Below the pieces are notes generated by a model. It was not told where the DNA came from and ran no database searches. It saw only the letters and a program-made list of their open reading frames with translations. From an uncultured Prevotella sp. (GTDB lineage: Bacteria > Bacteroidota > Bacteroidia > Bacteroidales > Bacteroidaceae): DNA of 45,997 bases. The stretch is from positions 1 through 45,997 of the forward strand of contig CAMHPC010000005.1 in NCBI GenBank assembly GCA_946186945.1, in the 5' to 3' direction. Numbering within the stretch: the stretch's first letter is position 1; every line of letters starts with the position of its first letter. A program made the position numbers and the translations under genes. This document shows, in pieces, positions 1-9,924 of the stretch.

Positions 1-63
1 ATCTAGAAAATCTAGAAAATCTAGAAAATCTAGAAAATCTAGAAAATCTAGAAAATCTAGAAA
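1..63. repeat. 9-bp tandem repeat, seven units
   Basis: The unit ATCTAGAAA is repeated seven times without a mismatch from the first base of the window. Each unit carries the palindrome TCTAGA. The array may extend to the left of the window, so the copy number is a minimum. It lies just beyond the terminator of the SusC/SusD operon. No function is assigned. Confidence 0.95.
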
Positions 64-101
64 AAGGCGACAGCCGCAACCAAACAATGGCTACGGCTGT
101 C
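61..101 (-). terminator. Rho-independent terminator of the SusC/SusD operon
   Basis: An 8-bp perfect stem (GACAGCCG at 69-76 with CGGCTGTC at 94-101) is followed on the minus strand by GCC and a run of T. It sits 36 bases past the stop of the last operon gene, in the right orientation to end that transcript. Confidence 0.75.
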
Positions 102-136
102 TGAAATAAAAAGGAATAATCCTTTAACGAGAGATA

Positions 137-1978
137 TTATTTATTGATGAATTTCTTACCATCCTTTATCACCAGACCCTTGAAGTTCTTGTTCACACGC
201 TGTCCGGAGATGCTGTATGTGCGACCGTTGGTGCTCTTGTTGTCATTCTGCACACCCTTGATACCGGTGGCAATGATTGCCTGAGCCTCGGCAGCAGTGA
301 TGTTGCCCTGAGTGATGATGATAGGAGTCTGCGACTCATAGCCACGACCGGTGAGGGTGATTGCGGCAAAGCGTGCGTTGCGCTCCTCGCCGTTAACAGT
401 CACCTTGGCGTCTGAGGGCAGTGCCTCAGCGGTGAAAGGCAGACCATAGAGGTTGGTACCAAGTTCATAGATGGCGTCGTCGGTCAGGCTTAGCCATTCG
501 GGCAGACCATATTCTATACCACCTTCATTGTCGTACATGAAGTCGTAGTTGGGTACATCATCCTCATCCCAGTATACTACTGCTGTTCTGAAGGGAGCAA
601 TGGTGTAGATATCGTCTGTGGTGCCTTCATGCCCCATGGTGTAAGCACTGCCACCTTCGGCGGGCACAACCATATTGGTCAGACCGGTGTATTCAGTATC
701 ATCTTCTCCATAGAGAGTCTCGACGGGCTCGATGTAGTCGTACATACCCTCTACACCGACATACAGACCCATGGGAGAGGTGTAGTAGAGCAGATAACCA
801 TCAGTAGAAATACCGTATCCCTCGTTGGCATATTTGCCATCCTCATCAGGTATGGTCAGACCGTAGAGACCCAGACTAACGCCGTCCTGGTCGAAGCCTT
901 CGATGAGGATAGACCAGTCTGTGCCGGCAGGTATGGTGATAGGCTCTTCCTCGATACCCATGGGACCATCTACCTTCTTCGAGAACAGTACGTAACCATC
1001 ATATATGGTCTTCTTGTTACGTGTCCCGCTGGATTGGAAGTCAACGGTGTCAGCCGATTCTGCTGTGAGAACCTCAAGCACATTATCTTCGTCTGCCAGA
1101 TAGCCTATGCTACCGTCGTTGAATGTAACTTGTCTGGTCTTGCAGACCTTGAGGGTGAGGGTAGTGCCCTCGGGTATGGGGTTCTTGCTTGATGATACAC
1201 CCTTCATGAATATACGCTCTATGTAGAGAGGGCTATTAGTGACACCCATGCGCTGAGTGACAGCATGACTGGTCTGTGTGCCTACGGAGTTGGTCCATGT
1301 ACCAGTGCCATAGAGGTTGTCTGTGCTCAGTGCACCCCATACATTCGAATTGCTATATATTTGACCTTCATACAACTCTAAAGCGTGGTCGTCGATGGGG
1401 GTCATCATGCAAACAGAGTCTGTGATTATGCGTGAGAGGTAGGTAGCATACTGAGAATTGTAGTTGGGGTACAGGCTCATGTCTGTCAGAGAGAATGACG
1501 AACTCTTGTCTTTATTGTACAGTACGGGCACGTTCCACCACTCTCCAGGTCCGGGAGTAGCCACTGCATCGTTGTCGCTGTTCAGTTCCCAACCATACTC
1601 CTTAAAAGTGATTTCAGTGATGGCAGAAGTCTTCGAGTCAACATATTTCACCATCCAGTTGTGGCCGTCTTTAGCAGCGCTCTCGTCGGTGCACACTGCG
1701 TCAAGATATGGGGGGACAACAGCCAGACTTGGACCGTAGCCTCTACCTTCATAGTTCCATGAGTACCACAGAGAACCTTCGGGGCGTGAATACCACAGGT
1801 CGTTGGTTACTGATTTTTTGGGACCGTTCTTTACAACGTCTTTGTTTCCTATCTCACGCTGTATCATGAGCATGGGCAGTGCTTTTTTCACCTGCACTTT
1901 CTCACTGTGGTCCACTTTCTGGGCAAAGCCTGTTGCTGCCAGTGTAAGGGCAGCGGTTAACAGTAAAGTTTTTTTCAT
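137..1978 (-). CDS. Large exported protein with Prevotella-type C-terminal segment
   Basis: This 613-residue protein has a clear Sec signal peptide (MKKTLLLTAALTLAATGFAQ) and no lipobox. The body is rich in Tyr, Asp, Gly and Thr, as expected of a secreted beta-rich protein. The last 40 or so residues have the pattern YSISGQRV, a gap, then KGLVIKDGKKF and a basic end. Many exported Bacteroidales proteins end this way, and the segment resembles a type IX secretion or anchoring tail. It is the last gene of the SusC operon, starting 18 bases after the DUF4302 gene. By position it may be a surface partner that binds or processes what SusC/SusD imports; that is inference. I do not recognise an enzyme domain. 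Confidence 0.7.
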   Translation of the reverse strand: MKKTLLLTAALTLAATGFAQKVDHSEKVQVKKALPMLMIQREIGNKDVVKNGPKKSVTNDLWYSRPEGSLWYSWNYEGRGYGPSLAVVPPYLDAVCTDESAAKDGHNWMVKYVDSKTSAITEITFKEYGWELNSDNDAVATPGPGEWWNVPVLYNKDKSSSFSLTDMSLYPNYNSQYATYLSRIITDSVCMMTPIDDHALELYEGQIYSNSNVWGALSTDNLYGTGTWTNSVGTQTSHAVTQRMGVTNSPLYIERIFMKGVSSSKNPIPEGTTLTLKVCKTRQVTFNDGSIGYLADEDNVLEVLTAESADTVDFQSSGTRNKKTIYDGYVLFSKKVDGPMGIEEEPITIPAGTDWSILIEGFDQDGVSLGLYGLTIPDEDGKYANEGYGISTDGYLLYYTSPMGLYVGVEGMYDYIEPVETLYGEDDTEYTGLTNMVVPAEGGSAYTMGHEGTTDDIYTIAPFRTAVVYWDEDDVPNYDFMYDNEGGIEYGLPEWLSLTDDAIYELGTNLYGLPFTAEALPSDAKVTVNGEERNARFAAITLTGRGYESQTPIIITQGNITAAEAQAIIATGIKGVQNDNKSTNGRTYSISGQRVNKNFKGLVIKDGKKFINK

Positions 1979-1996
1979 AACAGTTATATTTAAAGA

Positions 1997-3397
1997 TTAG
2001 TTAAACGTCATTTTCATCCAATCGTTCTCGTTGCTTGCGCTTATCATCTTCACTACGTTGAGGTTGAAGGCTGTCTCTCCACCTTCTATGTTGAACTCCT
2101 GCGAGAGAAAATTTATGAATTCCTGTATGGCAGGTATCACAGTCAGCGAAGTGGTTGCCTGGTCGCCGTCGGCTCCAGTGAACTGCAGTTTCACACCATC
2201 GGCATCCGTCTGCTCTATGTTGAACAGGTAGTCGTATGAGAAGTTACCTTTCTTGGCATTCTTACCCTCTATGCGCATCACGAACTTACCGTTTTGCAGA
2301 GCACGCAGACTCATCATGTTGAGGGTATACTTTATGCCCTTGAAACCGTCGGATACAGCGGTATAAAGTGCTGCTATACTCTCCGATTTCTCAGTGTCAG
2401 CCTTCCACTGCCAGCGGTGTGAAGTGCTAACGGCTGTCTCATAGAAGAATTTTCCTGTCTCCTTCTCGCCCTCTATGTATGCCTCGTCGGAGTTGACGCA
2501 TACGAAGCGGTCGAGTTCGGGGTCATAGCGGAAGTCTTGTATCTCATTATTATCGTTGTCATACAGAGGTTCGCGGAAGCGGAGGTAGTAGTCACCGCCG
2601 CGCTTGTTGATGACGAAATATAGATTTGTGCCCTCTGTCACCTTATCGGCATCCAGGTTGTATATGGTGGGTATTGTGGTCCATGCATCATCGAAATACA
2701 TCTTGGGCGCATCCTTACTCAGTTTGAAGTAGTTGCGGTTGGGTGCCGATGTCGAGAATACCAGGTTCTGGAAGTTGTTCACATCCTCCAGGTAGGTCTT
2801 AAAGTCGGTACCGTCTTCAAGGGGAGTGAGCAGGTTGTATGTACCGTTCTTCTTGCCCTTCAGCATCAGGTACGAACCATCCTCGGGTGCATCTACTATC
2901 ACAAACTCATAGTCGCCACCTATGCCGGTGCCAGTGTCGCCGAAGCCTGTGGCATTGCTGTTTGGGTCGGCAAAGTAGTGGAAAGCCTTGTTGTATGAGT
3001 CGTAGGTGAGTACCGGACCGTCATCAGTGATAACACGCCACAGTGACACGTCTTCCACATATCCGTTGGTGAGTGAGATATATCCCGTCACCTTCCCGTC
3101 GCTGTCGGTCATAGGAATAATTGGCGGACAGTTGGCTGCTATCTTGCACGAGCCATCCTTGTTGAACTGTGTGAGAATGAGGAAGCCGTTGCCGAAGGGC
3201 ACTTCATTGCTGTAGGTGGGGTAGTACTGCATAGCCCAACCCGCCTCGTGAGCCTCTAAGCGTGCAGTATAGAGGTCACTCGCCTCGTTCAGACGCTCGG
3301 CAGCACTCTTGTCAAACAGGTCTTCTTCCTCGTTTACGCAACTGCCCAGGAAGAGGGCACCGCCAAGTACAAGGGTTATTGATAATATCTTGTTCAT
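1997..3397 (-). CDS. DUF4302-family lipoprotein
   Basis: The 466-residue protein begins with a lipoprotein signal peptide ending in the lipobox LGSC, so it should be acylated at Cys20 and probably faces outward like SusD. The segment just after it (about residues 34-90: LNEASDLYTARLEAHEAGWAM, then a phrase like GFLILTQFNKDGSC) resembles the DUF4302 family, which is found almost only beside SusC/SusD pairs. No catalytic motif is visible. It lies between the metallohydrolase gene (25 bases upstream) and the last operon gene (18 bases downstream). A substrate-binding surface lipoprotein is the natural guess from context. DUF4302 membership is from memory of the family. Confidence 0.75.
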   Translation of the reverse strand: MNKILSITLVLGGALFLGSCVNEEEDLFDKSAAERLNEASDLYTARLEAHEAGWAMQYYPTYSNEVPFGNGFLILTQFNKDGSCKIAANCPPIIPMTDSDGKVTGYISLTNGYVEDVSLWRVITDDGPVLTYDSYNKAFHYFADPNSNATGFGDTGTGIGGDYEFVIVDAPEDGSYLMLKGKKNGTYNLLTPLEDGTDFKTYLEDVNNFQNLVFSTSAPNRNYFKLSKDAPKMYFDDAWTTIPTIYNLDADKVTEGTNLYFVINKRGGDYYLRFREPLYDNDNNEIQDFRYDPELDRFVCVNSDEAYIEGEKETGKFFYETAVSTSHRWQWKADTEKSESIAALYTAVSDGFKGIKYTLNMMSLRALQNGKFVMRIEGKNAKKGNFSYDYLFNIEQTDADGVKLQFTGADGDQATTSLTVIPAIQEFINFLSQEFNIEGGETAFNLNVVKMISASNENDWMKMTFN

Positions 3398-3422
3398 AAT
3401 TATCTGGTCTGCTTAAGGGTTA

Positions 3423-4655
3423 TTATTGTAATGCTTTAAAACGATTCACTTGCTCTAAGAGTTCATCCATGAGGGTGGTGCCGTCGCCGCGGTCTTTGAC
3501 CAGCAGGTTGATGTATCGTCCGTAAGAGTCCTTGACGAAGTTGCCGTCGCTGTCGCTTGCATACTGTCTGTGCTGCACCTCGTAGCGCAGGGCATCAAGG
3601 TCTATGTTATAATAATCTTTCAGCCATGTGCGCACCAAGTCCAGTTTGTCGAGGATGAGTTGTTTGCCGTTGATACCGTCGATACCACCTCTGCTCTGGT
3701 CTTCGAAGATAATCTTTCCGTCGGCATCCTTGGCAGCGGTGCCGTCGGCATTGCGCACTATGACCTTGCGCACTATCTTGTATTCACCGTTCTTCTGTGG
3801 GTTCAGATAACCTATGCTATCCATGTCGCAACCGGGTTTAATCTTGGAGTAGTAGTCCTTGTTCAGATCTGCTTCGAGTATGTCAATCTCTTCCCAGTCG
3901 TAGTAGGCAGAGTTGAGCAGTCGGTTCCATGAGTCCTCGTCGTTGGTGATATAGGATGACATGGTCTCCACCCAGTCCTCACGTGCTGCCTCAGAGGCAT
4001 ACGGTGTGACGAAGCCCCAGGAAGCAGTGAGCGAGTCGTGCTTGTTCTGCCAGTCGAGCGGGTCGTAGTGACCGTTGCTCAGTATGTCGAAGGTACCGAT
4101 GGGGCGTAGGTGAGTTTGGTCGAGGATATGGCCGAACTCGTGGTGCATCACGTGGAAGAAGTACTCGTTCATCAGGTCGATGTTTGCCACATCGAGCACA
4201 TTCACCTTGTACAGGGTGATCTTCACACCGCCCTCGGCAGTACCCAGCGTCTCGGTGCCCGAGGTGGGATTGTATGCCGGCGAGCCGATGAGGTGGATGA
4301 TGCGTGGACTGTAGAGTTTCAGAAACTCCTCGCCGCCCAGTTTCTTATATACGTCAAACCACAGATACTTGCACAGCACGGCCAGTTGCACACTGTTGTT
4401 GTATGTGGCAGGCACCAGGTTCTTGTCCATGTCGGAACCGATATCCTCCATGCGGTATTTAAACTGCATGTTGTATGGCTTCAGAAATTCCGCCTTGCAG
4501 AAACTGTCGAGCGGGAAACTGTATGCTGACTTGTTCAGGGGGTAGTCGTTGGTGTCGAATATGGTGGGACCGAAGTCATCTTCGCTACAGGCGCTGAAAC
4601 CACCCACAAGCATTATTGCTGCTCCGAAGAGCAATAATTTCATTTTGTTCTTCAT
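3423..4655 (-). CDS. SusCD-associated zinc metallohydrolase lipoprotein
   Basis: This is a 410-residue lipoprotein (lipobox GFSAC, Cys23). The gluzincin-like motif HHEFGHILDQ lies at 171-180, with H172, E173 and H176 forming HExxH. A likely third zinc ligand is in the segment EAAREDWVE (222-230), with E230 the best candidate. The arrangement matches the family named substrate import-associated zinc metallohydrolase lipoprotein (TIGR04549), which occurs in SusC/SusD operons. It would hydrolyse a peptide or another bond on the cell surface before uptake, but the substrate is unknown. The gene starts 21 bases after susD ends and is followed after 25 bases by the DUF4302 gene. Confidence 0.85.
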   Translation of the reverse strand: MKNKMKLLLFGAAIMLVGGFSACSEDDFGPTIFDTNDYPLNKSAYSFPLDSFCKAEFLKPYNMQFKYRMEDIGSDMDKNLVPATYNNSVQLAVLCKYLWFDVYKKLGGEEFLKLYSPRIIHLIGSPAYNPTSGTETLGTAEGGVKITLYKVNVLDVANIDLMNEYFFHVMHHEFGHILDQTHLRPIGTFDILSNGHYDPLDWQNKHDSLTASWGFVTPYASEAAREDWVETMSSYITNDEDSWNRLLNSAYYDWEEIDILEADLNKDYYSKIKPGCDMDSIGYLNPQKNGEYKIVRKVIVRNADGTAAKDADGKIIFEDQSRGGIDGINGKQLILDKLDLVRTWLKDYYNIDLDALRYEVQHRQYASDSDGNFVKDSYGRYINLLVKDRGDGTTLMDELLEQVNRFKALQ

Positions 4656-4676
4656 ATCTTTAATCTCCTCCTCACA

Positions 4677-6413
4677 TTACTTTAGATAGATATACTTCTC
4701 TGTTCTGGGTTGAGTGGTGGCATGCTTAGATGCATCATCTGCCTTGCTCGTGGTGGGACGTGAAGACTCCAGACCGGCTGCTATGGCATCCATGGGCACC
4801 TCTACGGCGCGGCGCGGGTCGTTCCACTCCAAAGTGTATAACGTGCTGTAAGGACCGTAGACATGTGTGTAACTCATGCCCCAGCGTTTCAGGTCGAAGA
4901 AGCGCAGACCGTCCCACAGAGTCTCGAAGCGTCGGAAATCGTTCAGACAGTTCATGTAGGGCACTGCCTCGGCAGGTATCACATAGTCGCTGCTCATATT
5001 GGTCACGAAGTCCCAGTTCTCAAAGCAGTTGGGGTTTGTTATATCGGTGTAGTAAGAGTCGATGATTTCCTGTGTGAGCGGTGCCATACCGTTGTTGGCA
5101 CCCCAGTAAGTCTTGTTGCTCTCGGAGAACTGCTGGTTGCCGTTCTCGTATGCGATGAGGTCTTCGAGTGCTCCGTTGTAGTCGCCTGTCATGATCTTTG
5201 CTTCGGCACGCTCCAACAGCAGTTCGTTGGTAGTAAACTCACGCTTGATGGTATGCACATAGCCGATACCTGCTATCTTGTCGGTATACTCAAACTCTTC
5301 TGCTATCTTGCCCGAGCAGTAACCGTAGTCCTCGCCAGTCCAGAAGGTCATACCCGACACATAGGCTGTGGGGTTCACCACCCAGCGGCGCCACATGGGT
5401 GAGGAGTGGTAGAACACGTCGCGCACGATAGTACCGTTGAATGCGAAGCGGTTGCCCAGTCCGTGACGGAAGATGAGTGAGTGGGTGTCGATGAGCATCA
5501 GGTTGTTCACGTTGGCGGGGTCCTGCCATATCTTAGCGTAGTCGCTGGAGTAGGTGGCATCATCGAAGCGGGTGAACTCCATGAGTTTGCTGTACAGGTT
5601 GGCATTGTCGGTGCCCAGCACGAAGTTGGCATGCTCTATCACCTTGTCCCACTGACGGGTATAGAGGTAGAAGCGTGCGGCGAAGGCATGTGCGGCATTC
5701 ACGTTGAAGCGCCATTTGGGCTTCTTGTAGTTGATCTCGCTCACTCCTTTCAGACCCTCTTCCAGGTCTGCCTGTATCTTGGCGTAGGTGTCAGCCACAT
5801 TGCCGCGGTCGTATGATACCAGCACCACATTCTCGGGTTCATATATATAGGGAATACCTATGTCTGCCTTGCTGGCCTCGGGGTTCTTGTAAGCCTGTGA
5901 GAACACGTTAACCAGGATGAAGTGGCAGTATGCACGGATGAGAAGTGCCTCGGCACGTGAGGCTTCCAGACTCTCTGACAGGTATCCATTCTTCTTCTCC
6001 CATTCGTCGATGGCTATGAGAGCGTAGTTGCAGGTGAAGATAGCGTCGTAGTAGGTCTCCCAGAGGTAAGCAGGAGTGTCCTGAGAGGTTGACGTCTTTC
6101 CGGCTTCAAACTTGAACAGTTCGTCGTCGGTACGGTCATATGGACTCAGGTTGTAGTGCGTCTCCACCTGTTCGGCATTGGGGCTGGCAGGCATGTGAGG
6201 TGCGTTGTTGTCCATGATATTGTCGCTGGAGAGTTCACATATCCATGCATAGCCGCCATGCGGATAGGCGGTGACGAGCAGGCTGGCTATATCCTCCTCT
6301 GTGTCTATCTCAGTACGCTCGTCGGGCAGTTTGTCGAGGAAACTCTCGCTGCACGAGGTGAGAGCGAGAACAGCGACTGCTACTGACAATATATAATATT
6401 TATATCTTTTCAT
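4677..6413 (-). CDS. RagB/SusD family nutrient-binding lipoprotein
   Basis: The 578-residue protein has a lipoprotein signal peptide (lipobox ALTSC, Cys21) followed by SESFLDKLPDERTEI, the usual start of mature SusD proteins (FLDxxP). The helical TPR-like core is visible (RAEALLIRAYCHFILVNVF; FNVNAAHAFAARFYLYTRQW), as is the C-terminal part with GLRFFDLKRWGM, a standard SusD ending motif. It caps the SusC barrel and captures substrate at the outer surface. It lies 37 bases downstream of susC. The missing carbohydrate-active enzymes and the neighbouring metallohydrolase suggest a peptide-like or other non-glycan substrate; this is inference. Confidence 0.95.
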   Translation of the reverse strand: MKRYKYYILSVAVAVLALTSCSESFLDKLPDERTEIDTEEDIASLLVTAYPHGGYAWICELSSDNIMDNNAPHMPASPNAEQVETHYNLSPYDRTDDELFKFEAGKTSTSQDTPAYLWETYYDAIFTCNYALIAIDEWEKKNGYLSESLEASRAEALLIRAYCHFILVNVFSQAYKNPEASKADIGIPYIYEPENVVLVSYDRGNVADTYAKIQADLEEGLKGVSEINYKKPKWRFNVNAAHAFAARFYLYTRQWDKVIEHANFVLGTDNANLYSKLMEFTRFDDATYSSDYAKIWQDPANVNNLMLIDTHSLIFRHGLGNRFAFNGTIVRDVFYHSSPMWRRWVVNPTAYVSGMTFWTGEDYGYCSGKIAEEFEYTDKIAGIGYVHTIKREFTTNELLLERAEAKIMTGDYNGALEDLIAYENGNQQFSESNKTYWGANNGMAPLTQEIIDSYYTDITNPNCFENWDFVTNMSSDYVIPAEAVPYMNCLNDFRRFETLWDGLRFFDLKRWGMSYTHVYGPYSTLYTLEWNDPRRAVEVPMDAIAAGLESSRPTTSKADDASKHATTQPRTEKYIYLK

Positions 6414-6450
6414 AGTGTTATGTCCTTTCTACGTTGAAATAAAGAAATGA

Positions 6451-9400
6451 TTAGATACCCAGACGTACGGTGAGTGTAAACTGCTTAGACAGAGGTGAAG
6501 CCACACCACCTGAGTTGACGAATTCTGGATCCTGACCGTTGAGTTTGTCGTCGGCATAGATCAGGAAGAGGTTGGTGGCATCGAGTTTCAGAGATGCTGA
6601 GTGCAGTCCGATCTTGTTAATCAGTTGTGGAGAGAAGTCGTAGGTGAGGGAGATGTCCTTCATGCGGATGAAGCCACCGTCTGCCACACGTGCGGTAGAA
6701 TAGTTGTATGCATTGTAGGCATAGCCCAGGTAACGGTCATTGTACACCTGGCGTACGGAAGCGATGGCGGGGATAGTGGTGATGTGCTCATCGCCGGGCA
6801 CCACCCAGCGGTTCTTAAACTCCTTGGGCATAGCACTCTGGTCGCTGTATCCTGACGAGAACACGGGGTCGAGACGCAGTTTGTTGCCGAAAGAGTAGGT
6901 GATAAACACGTTCAGGCGCCAGTTCTTCCACTTCAGCATATTGTTCAGACCACCGGTGAATGTAGGCTCTGTGGGACCCTCATACTTCAGGAAGTCCAGT
7001 TTCTCATAGTCCTGGAAGTTGATTTCGGTAGTGGTTATCTCACCCATCTCGTTCATGATGGTAGGTATACCCTCATCGTTCAGACCCATGAAGGGGATGG
7101 AGAAGAGTGCGCGGTGAGGATAGCCCTCACGAGCGTAACCGCTGCTCTGCACCAAGTCTATGACACGCGACTGCGAGAGCAGGTCGGTGATGGTAGTCTT
7201 GTTATAAGAGAAGGTGAGGTCGGTGTTCCATGTCCAGTCATTGGTGCGGATATTCACCGACGAGAGTGTAGCCTCAATACCGTGAGAGCGCATGGAAGCC
7301 ACGTTGGCATATTTCTGTCCTGCTATCTGGGTGTGCACATAACCCATCAGGTCGAAGTTGTCGCGCCAGTAGAAGTCGGAGGTCAGGTTCAGTCTGTTGC
7401 CCAGGAAGCCGAGGTCAATACCGAGGTTGAACTCATGTTTCTTCTCGTAGGTCAGTTCTGAGTTGCCCAGGCTGGTGAGTTGCAGACCTGTTTCCTGTTG
7501 GTCGCCTGTTGGTCGCCAGATATTGAGTGAGTTGAATATGGCATTTGCGTTGGATGCTGCTGTCTGTTCACCCACGAGTGAGTATGACAGACGGATGGTG
7601 GCGTGCGACATAGCGCCGCGGGTCTTCTCCATCCATTTGGCGAAGAACGGCTCTTCGTGAGCGTTCCATGAACCGGAGATGTTCCATGTGGGCAACCAGC
7701 GGCTGCTGCGGGCTTTACCCAGGCGGTTGCTACCATCGTAACGGCCGGTGAAGTTCAACTGATAGCGGCCCTTGTAAGAGTAGTTCAGGTTGCCGAAGTA
7801 TGCCAGACGGCGGTTCCACGAACGACCGAACGAGGTAATTTCCATACCTTCCTCCTTAGCCTGCTTGTAGAACTCAGAGGGCAGCGACTGCAGGCGTGCG
7901 TTCTCGTAGTCGATACCGTAGTTGTTGAATTCCGAAGCGTCGTAGTCGGCTTTGTTGGCCTCCATACCTGCGAAGGCATTGAAGATATGTGTGTCGTTCC
8001 ACACATTATTATATGCTGCGGTCAGACGGAAGTCGAGTTGCTCCACTGCATTGCGGTTCAGGGTGTTGATACCACCGGTCGGCATCACCGAGATAGGCAG
8101 TGAGTTGGGTTTGTCGGGGTCGGTGTACAAGTACTTGTTGTTGTACATGATATTGGGGTTGTCCACACCGGCGCGGTAAGCCTCAGCCTGATTGGAGTAG
8201 TTATATACTATATGTTCGCGGTTGCTCTTGTTGATACGGTAAGCACCCAGCAGGTTTATCTCCAGTCCCTTGAGCGGTTTCCACTGCAGTTCGCCCTGGA
8301 ATTTCAGGTCCATCACATCCACATCTATGTAGTTGTTTGCCAACTCGGTGAAGATATTGAATGGTGCGTAGTTGCGGGTGTATATCATGTAGGGGTCGAG
8401 GGTGCGTGAGGTGTTCAGCGCGAAACTGAAGGGGTTGATATCGAAGTTACGGCTCACGGCACCGCTCACCACGTCGAGACTCTGGTTCAGAGTACCGGGT
8501 GCCTTCTGGTCGCGGTATGAACCGTTCATACGCATGGTCAGAGTCACGTTCTTCGACAGGTTGAACGATGCGTTCAGATTACCGGTATAGCGGTTCACGC
8601 GGCTGTCCTTGCTCCATCCCGGGTCTATCATGGCAGAGAGTGAGGCATACATGCTTGAGCGCTCTGTACCCGAGGCAATACTCACCGAGTGGGTCTGCAT
8701 GACGTTGTTGTTGAACAGCAGGTCGAACCAGTCGGTATTGCGGAACTCAGCCTCCTGCAGGTATGCGTTCATGGCAGCGTCGGTGAAGGGCAGTATAAAC
8801 TCGCCTGTGACGGGGTTGTAGGTCTTCATGTCGTTGTACATACGACCGTAGAGACCTGCTGAGGCACTGTTTGCCACCTGCGAGAATTCCAGCCAGCCTT
8901 TTGCAGCCATCTCCTTGTATATACCCATCTGCTCCTGTGAGTTGCTGATGTTGTATTCGCGGTAGGAGGGCTTCATGCGGTAAGTGAACTCACCGGTGTA
9001 ATTGATGCTGCTGGTGCCGGCACGTCCCTTCTTGGTGGTGATAACCACCACACCCGACATGGCACGTGCACCATATATAGAGGTGGCAGAACCGTCCTTG
9101 AGCACTTGGAAACTCTCTATATCGTCGGCATTCAGACCGGCTATGGCATTGGATATCAGAGTCTCGGCGTCACCTGAAGACAGGTCATCGGCCGATACAT
9201 TGACAGCATCCTCCATGATCACGCCGTCCACCACCCAGAGGGGTGAAGAACTGCCGTAGATGGAGGTGGCTCCACGCACACGGATTTTAGGTGCCGTACC
9301 GAAGGTACTCGACACGTTTTGTACTGTCACACCCGACACACGACCCTCGAGGGAGCGTGTCACGTCTGCCACACCGTCGAGTTTAGCCTTGCTGGCATCC

Positions 9401-9765
9401 ACCTTGGTAGTGGCACCAGAGGTGAGACGTTTGTCCAACTTCTGCATACCAGTCACCACCACTTCGTCGATGATCTCTGCCTCTGACTTCAGGCGGACGA
9501 TGATATTCTTGCCGCCTCTAACGGTTTGTGTGATAAATCCTACGTAAGTGACAATCAGGTCGGGGTTGGCCTTGCTCACGTTGAGCGAGAACTTACCGTC
9601 TATATCTGTCACCGTAGCAGTCTTGGTACCCTTTACGGTAACGGTGGCACCTATGGCAGGCAGACCACCGTCATCTTCAACAACGGTACCAGACACTGTG
9701 TGCTGTGCCATGGCTATCCCAATAGATAGGAACAGACCAGCCGTCATCAAGATAAATCTTCTCAT
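6451..9765 (-). CDS. SusC/RagA family TonB-linked outer membrane transporter
   Basis: At 1104 residues this is the normal length for the family. In order it shows a signal peptide ending AMAQ, an N-terminal carboxypeptidase-regulatory-like domain (about 22-100, VSGTVVEDDGGLPAIGATV), and the plug domain. The plug carries the SusC signature around IRVRGATSIYGSSSPLWVVDG and the YGARAMSGVVVITTKKG segment. A large beta-barrel follows, ending in a short strand that closes with LTVRLGI. It imports a SusD-bound substrate using TonB energy. It is the first gene of the operon, with a good promoter 53 bases upstream. No STN domain is seen, so FecR/ECF control through this protein is unlikely. Confidence 0.95.
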   Translation of the reverse strand: MRRFILMTAGLFLSIGIAMAQHTVSGTVVEDDGGLPAIGATVTVKGTKTATVTDIDGKFSLNVSKANPDLIVTYVGFITQTVRGGKNIIVRLKSEAEIIDEVVVTGMQKLDKRLTSGATTKVDASKAKLDGVADVTRSLEGRVSGVTVQNVSSTFGTAPKIRVRGATSIYGSSSPLWVVDGVIMEDAVNVSADDLSSGDAETLISNAIAGLNADDIESFQVLKDGSATSIYGARAMSGVVVITTKKGRAGTSSINYTGEFTYRMKPSYREYNISNSQEQMGIYKEMAAKGWLEFSQVANSASAGLYGRMYNDMKTYNPVTGEFILPFTDAAMNAYLQEAEFRNTDWFDLLFNNNVMQTHSVSIASGTERSSMYASLSAMIDPGWSKDSRVNRYTGNLNASFNLSKNVTLTMRMNGSYRDQKAPGTLNQSLDVVSGAVSRNFDINPFSFALNTSRTLDPYMIYTRNYAPFNIFTELANNYIDVDVMDLKFQGELQWKPLKGLEINLLGAYRINKSNREHIVYNYSNQAEAYRAGVDNPNIMYNNKYLYTDPDKPNSLPISVMPTGGINTLNRNAVEQLDFRLTAAYNNVWNDTHIFNAFAGMEANKADYDASEFNNYGIDYENARLQSLPSEFYKQAKEEGMEITSFGRSWNRRLAYFGNLNYSYKGRYQLNFTGRYDGSNRLGKARSSRWLPTWNISGSWNAHEEPFFAKWMEKTRGAMSHATIRLSYSLVGEQTAASNANAIFNSLNIWRPTGDQQETGLQLTSLGNSELTYEKKHEFNLGIDLGFLGNRLNLTSDFYWRDNFDLMGYVHTQIAGQKYANVASMRSHGIEATLSSVNIRTNDWTWNTDLTFSYNKTTITDLLSQSRVIDLVQSSGYAREGYPHRALFSIPFMGLNDEGIPTIMNEMGEITTTEINFQDYEKLDFLKYEGPTEPTFTGGLNNMLKWKNWRLNVFITYSFGNKLRLDPVFSSGYSDQSAMPKEFKNRWVVPGDEHITTIPAIASVRQVYNDRYLGYAYNAYNYSTARVADGGFIRMKDISLTYDFSPQLINKIGLHSASLKLDATNLFLIYADDKLNGQDPEFVNSGGVASPLSKQFTLTVRLGI

Positions 9766-9817
9766 ATAAACCTCTCGTTATATTAGTAAAATAATTAACT
9801 GAATGTATAGTAGATTG

Positions 9818-9848
9818 CAAATATATCCCTTTTTCACACATTGTGCAA
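9818..9848 (-). promoter_or_regulatory. Bacteroidetes-type promoter of the SusC operon
   Basis: On the minus strand a TTG (9846-9848) and the -7 element TATATTTG (9818-9825) are separated by 20 bases. This matches the Bacteroidetes vegetative promoter form. The leader to the susC ATG is about 50 bases. Confidence 0.7.
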
Positions 9849-9924
9849 GTAAATTTAAGAAAAACTTAACTTTTTTTGCAAAATTGGGTCATTTTTGCCG
9901 TCATGAGGGGTGTATATGTGTTAA

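Noticed and set aside
1..63. CRISPR-like array
   Set aside because: The 9-bp units are contiguous with no spacers, so this is a simple tandem repeat.
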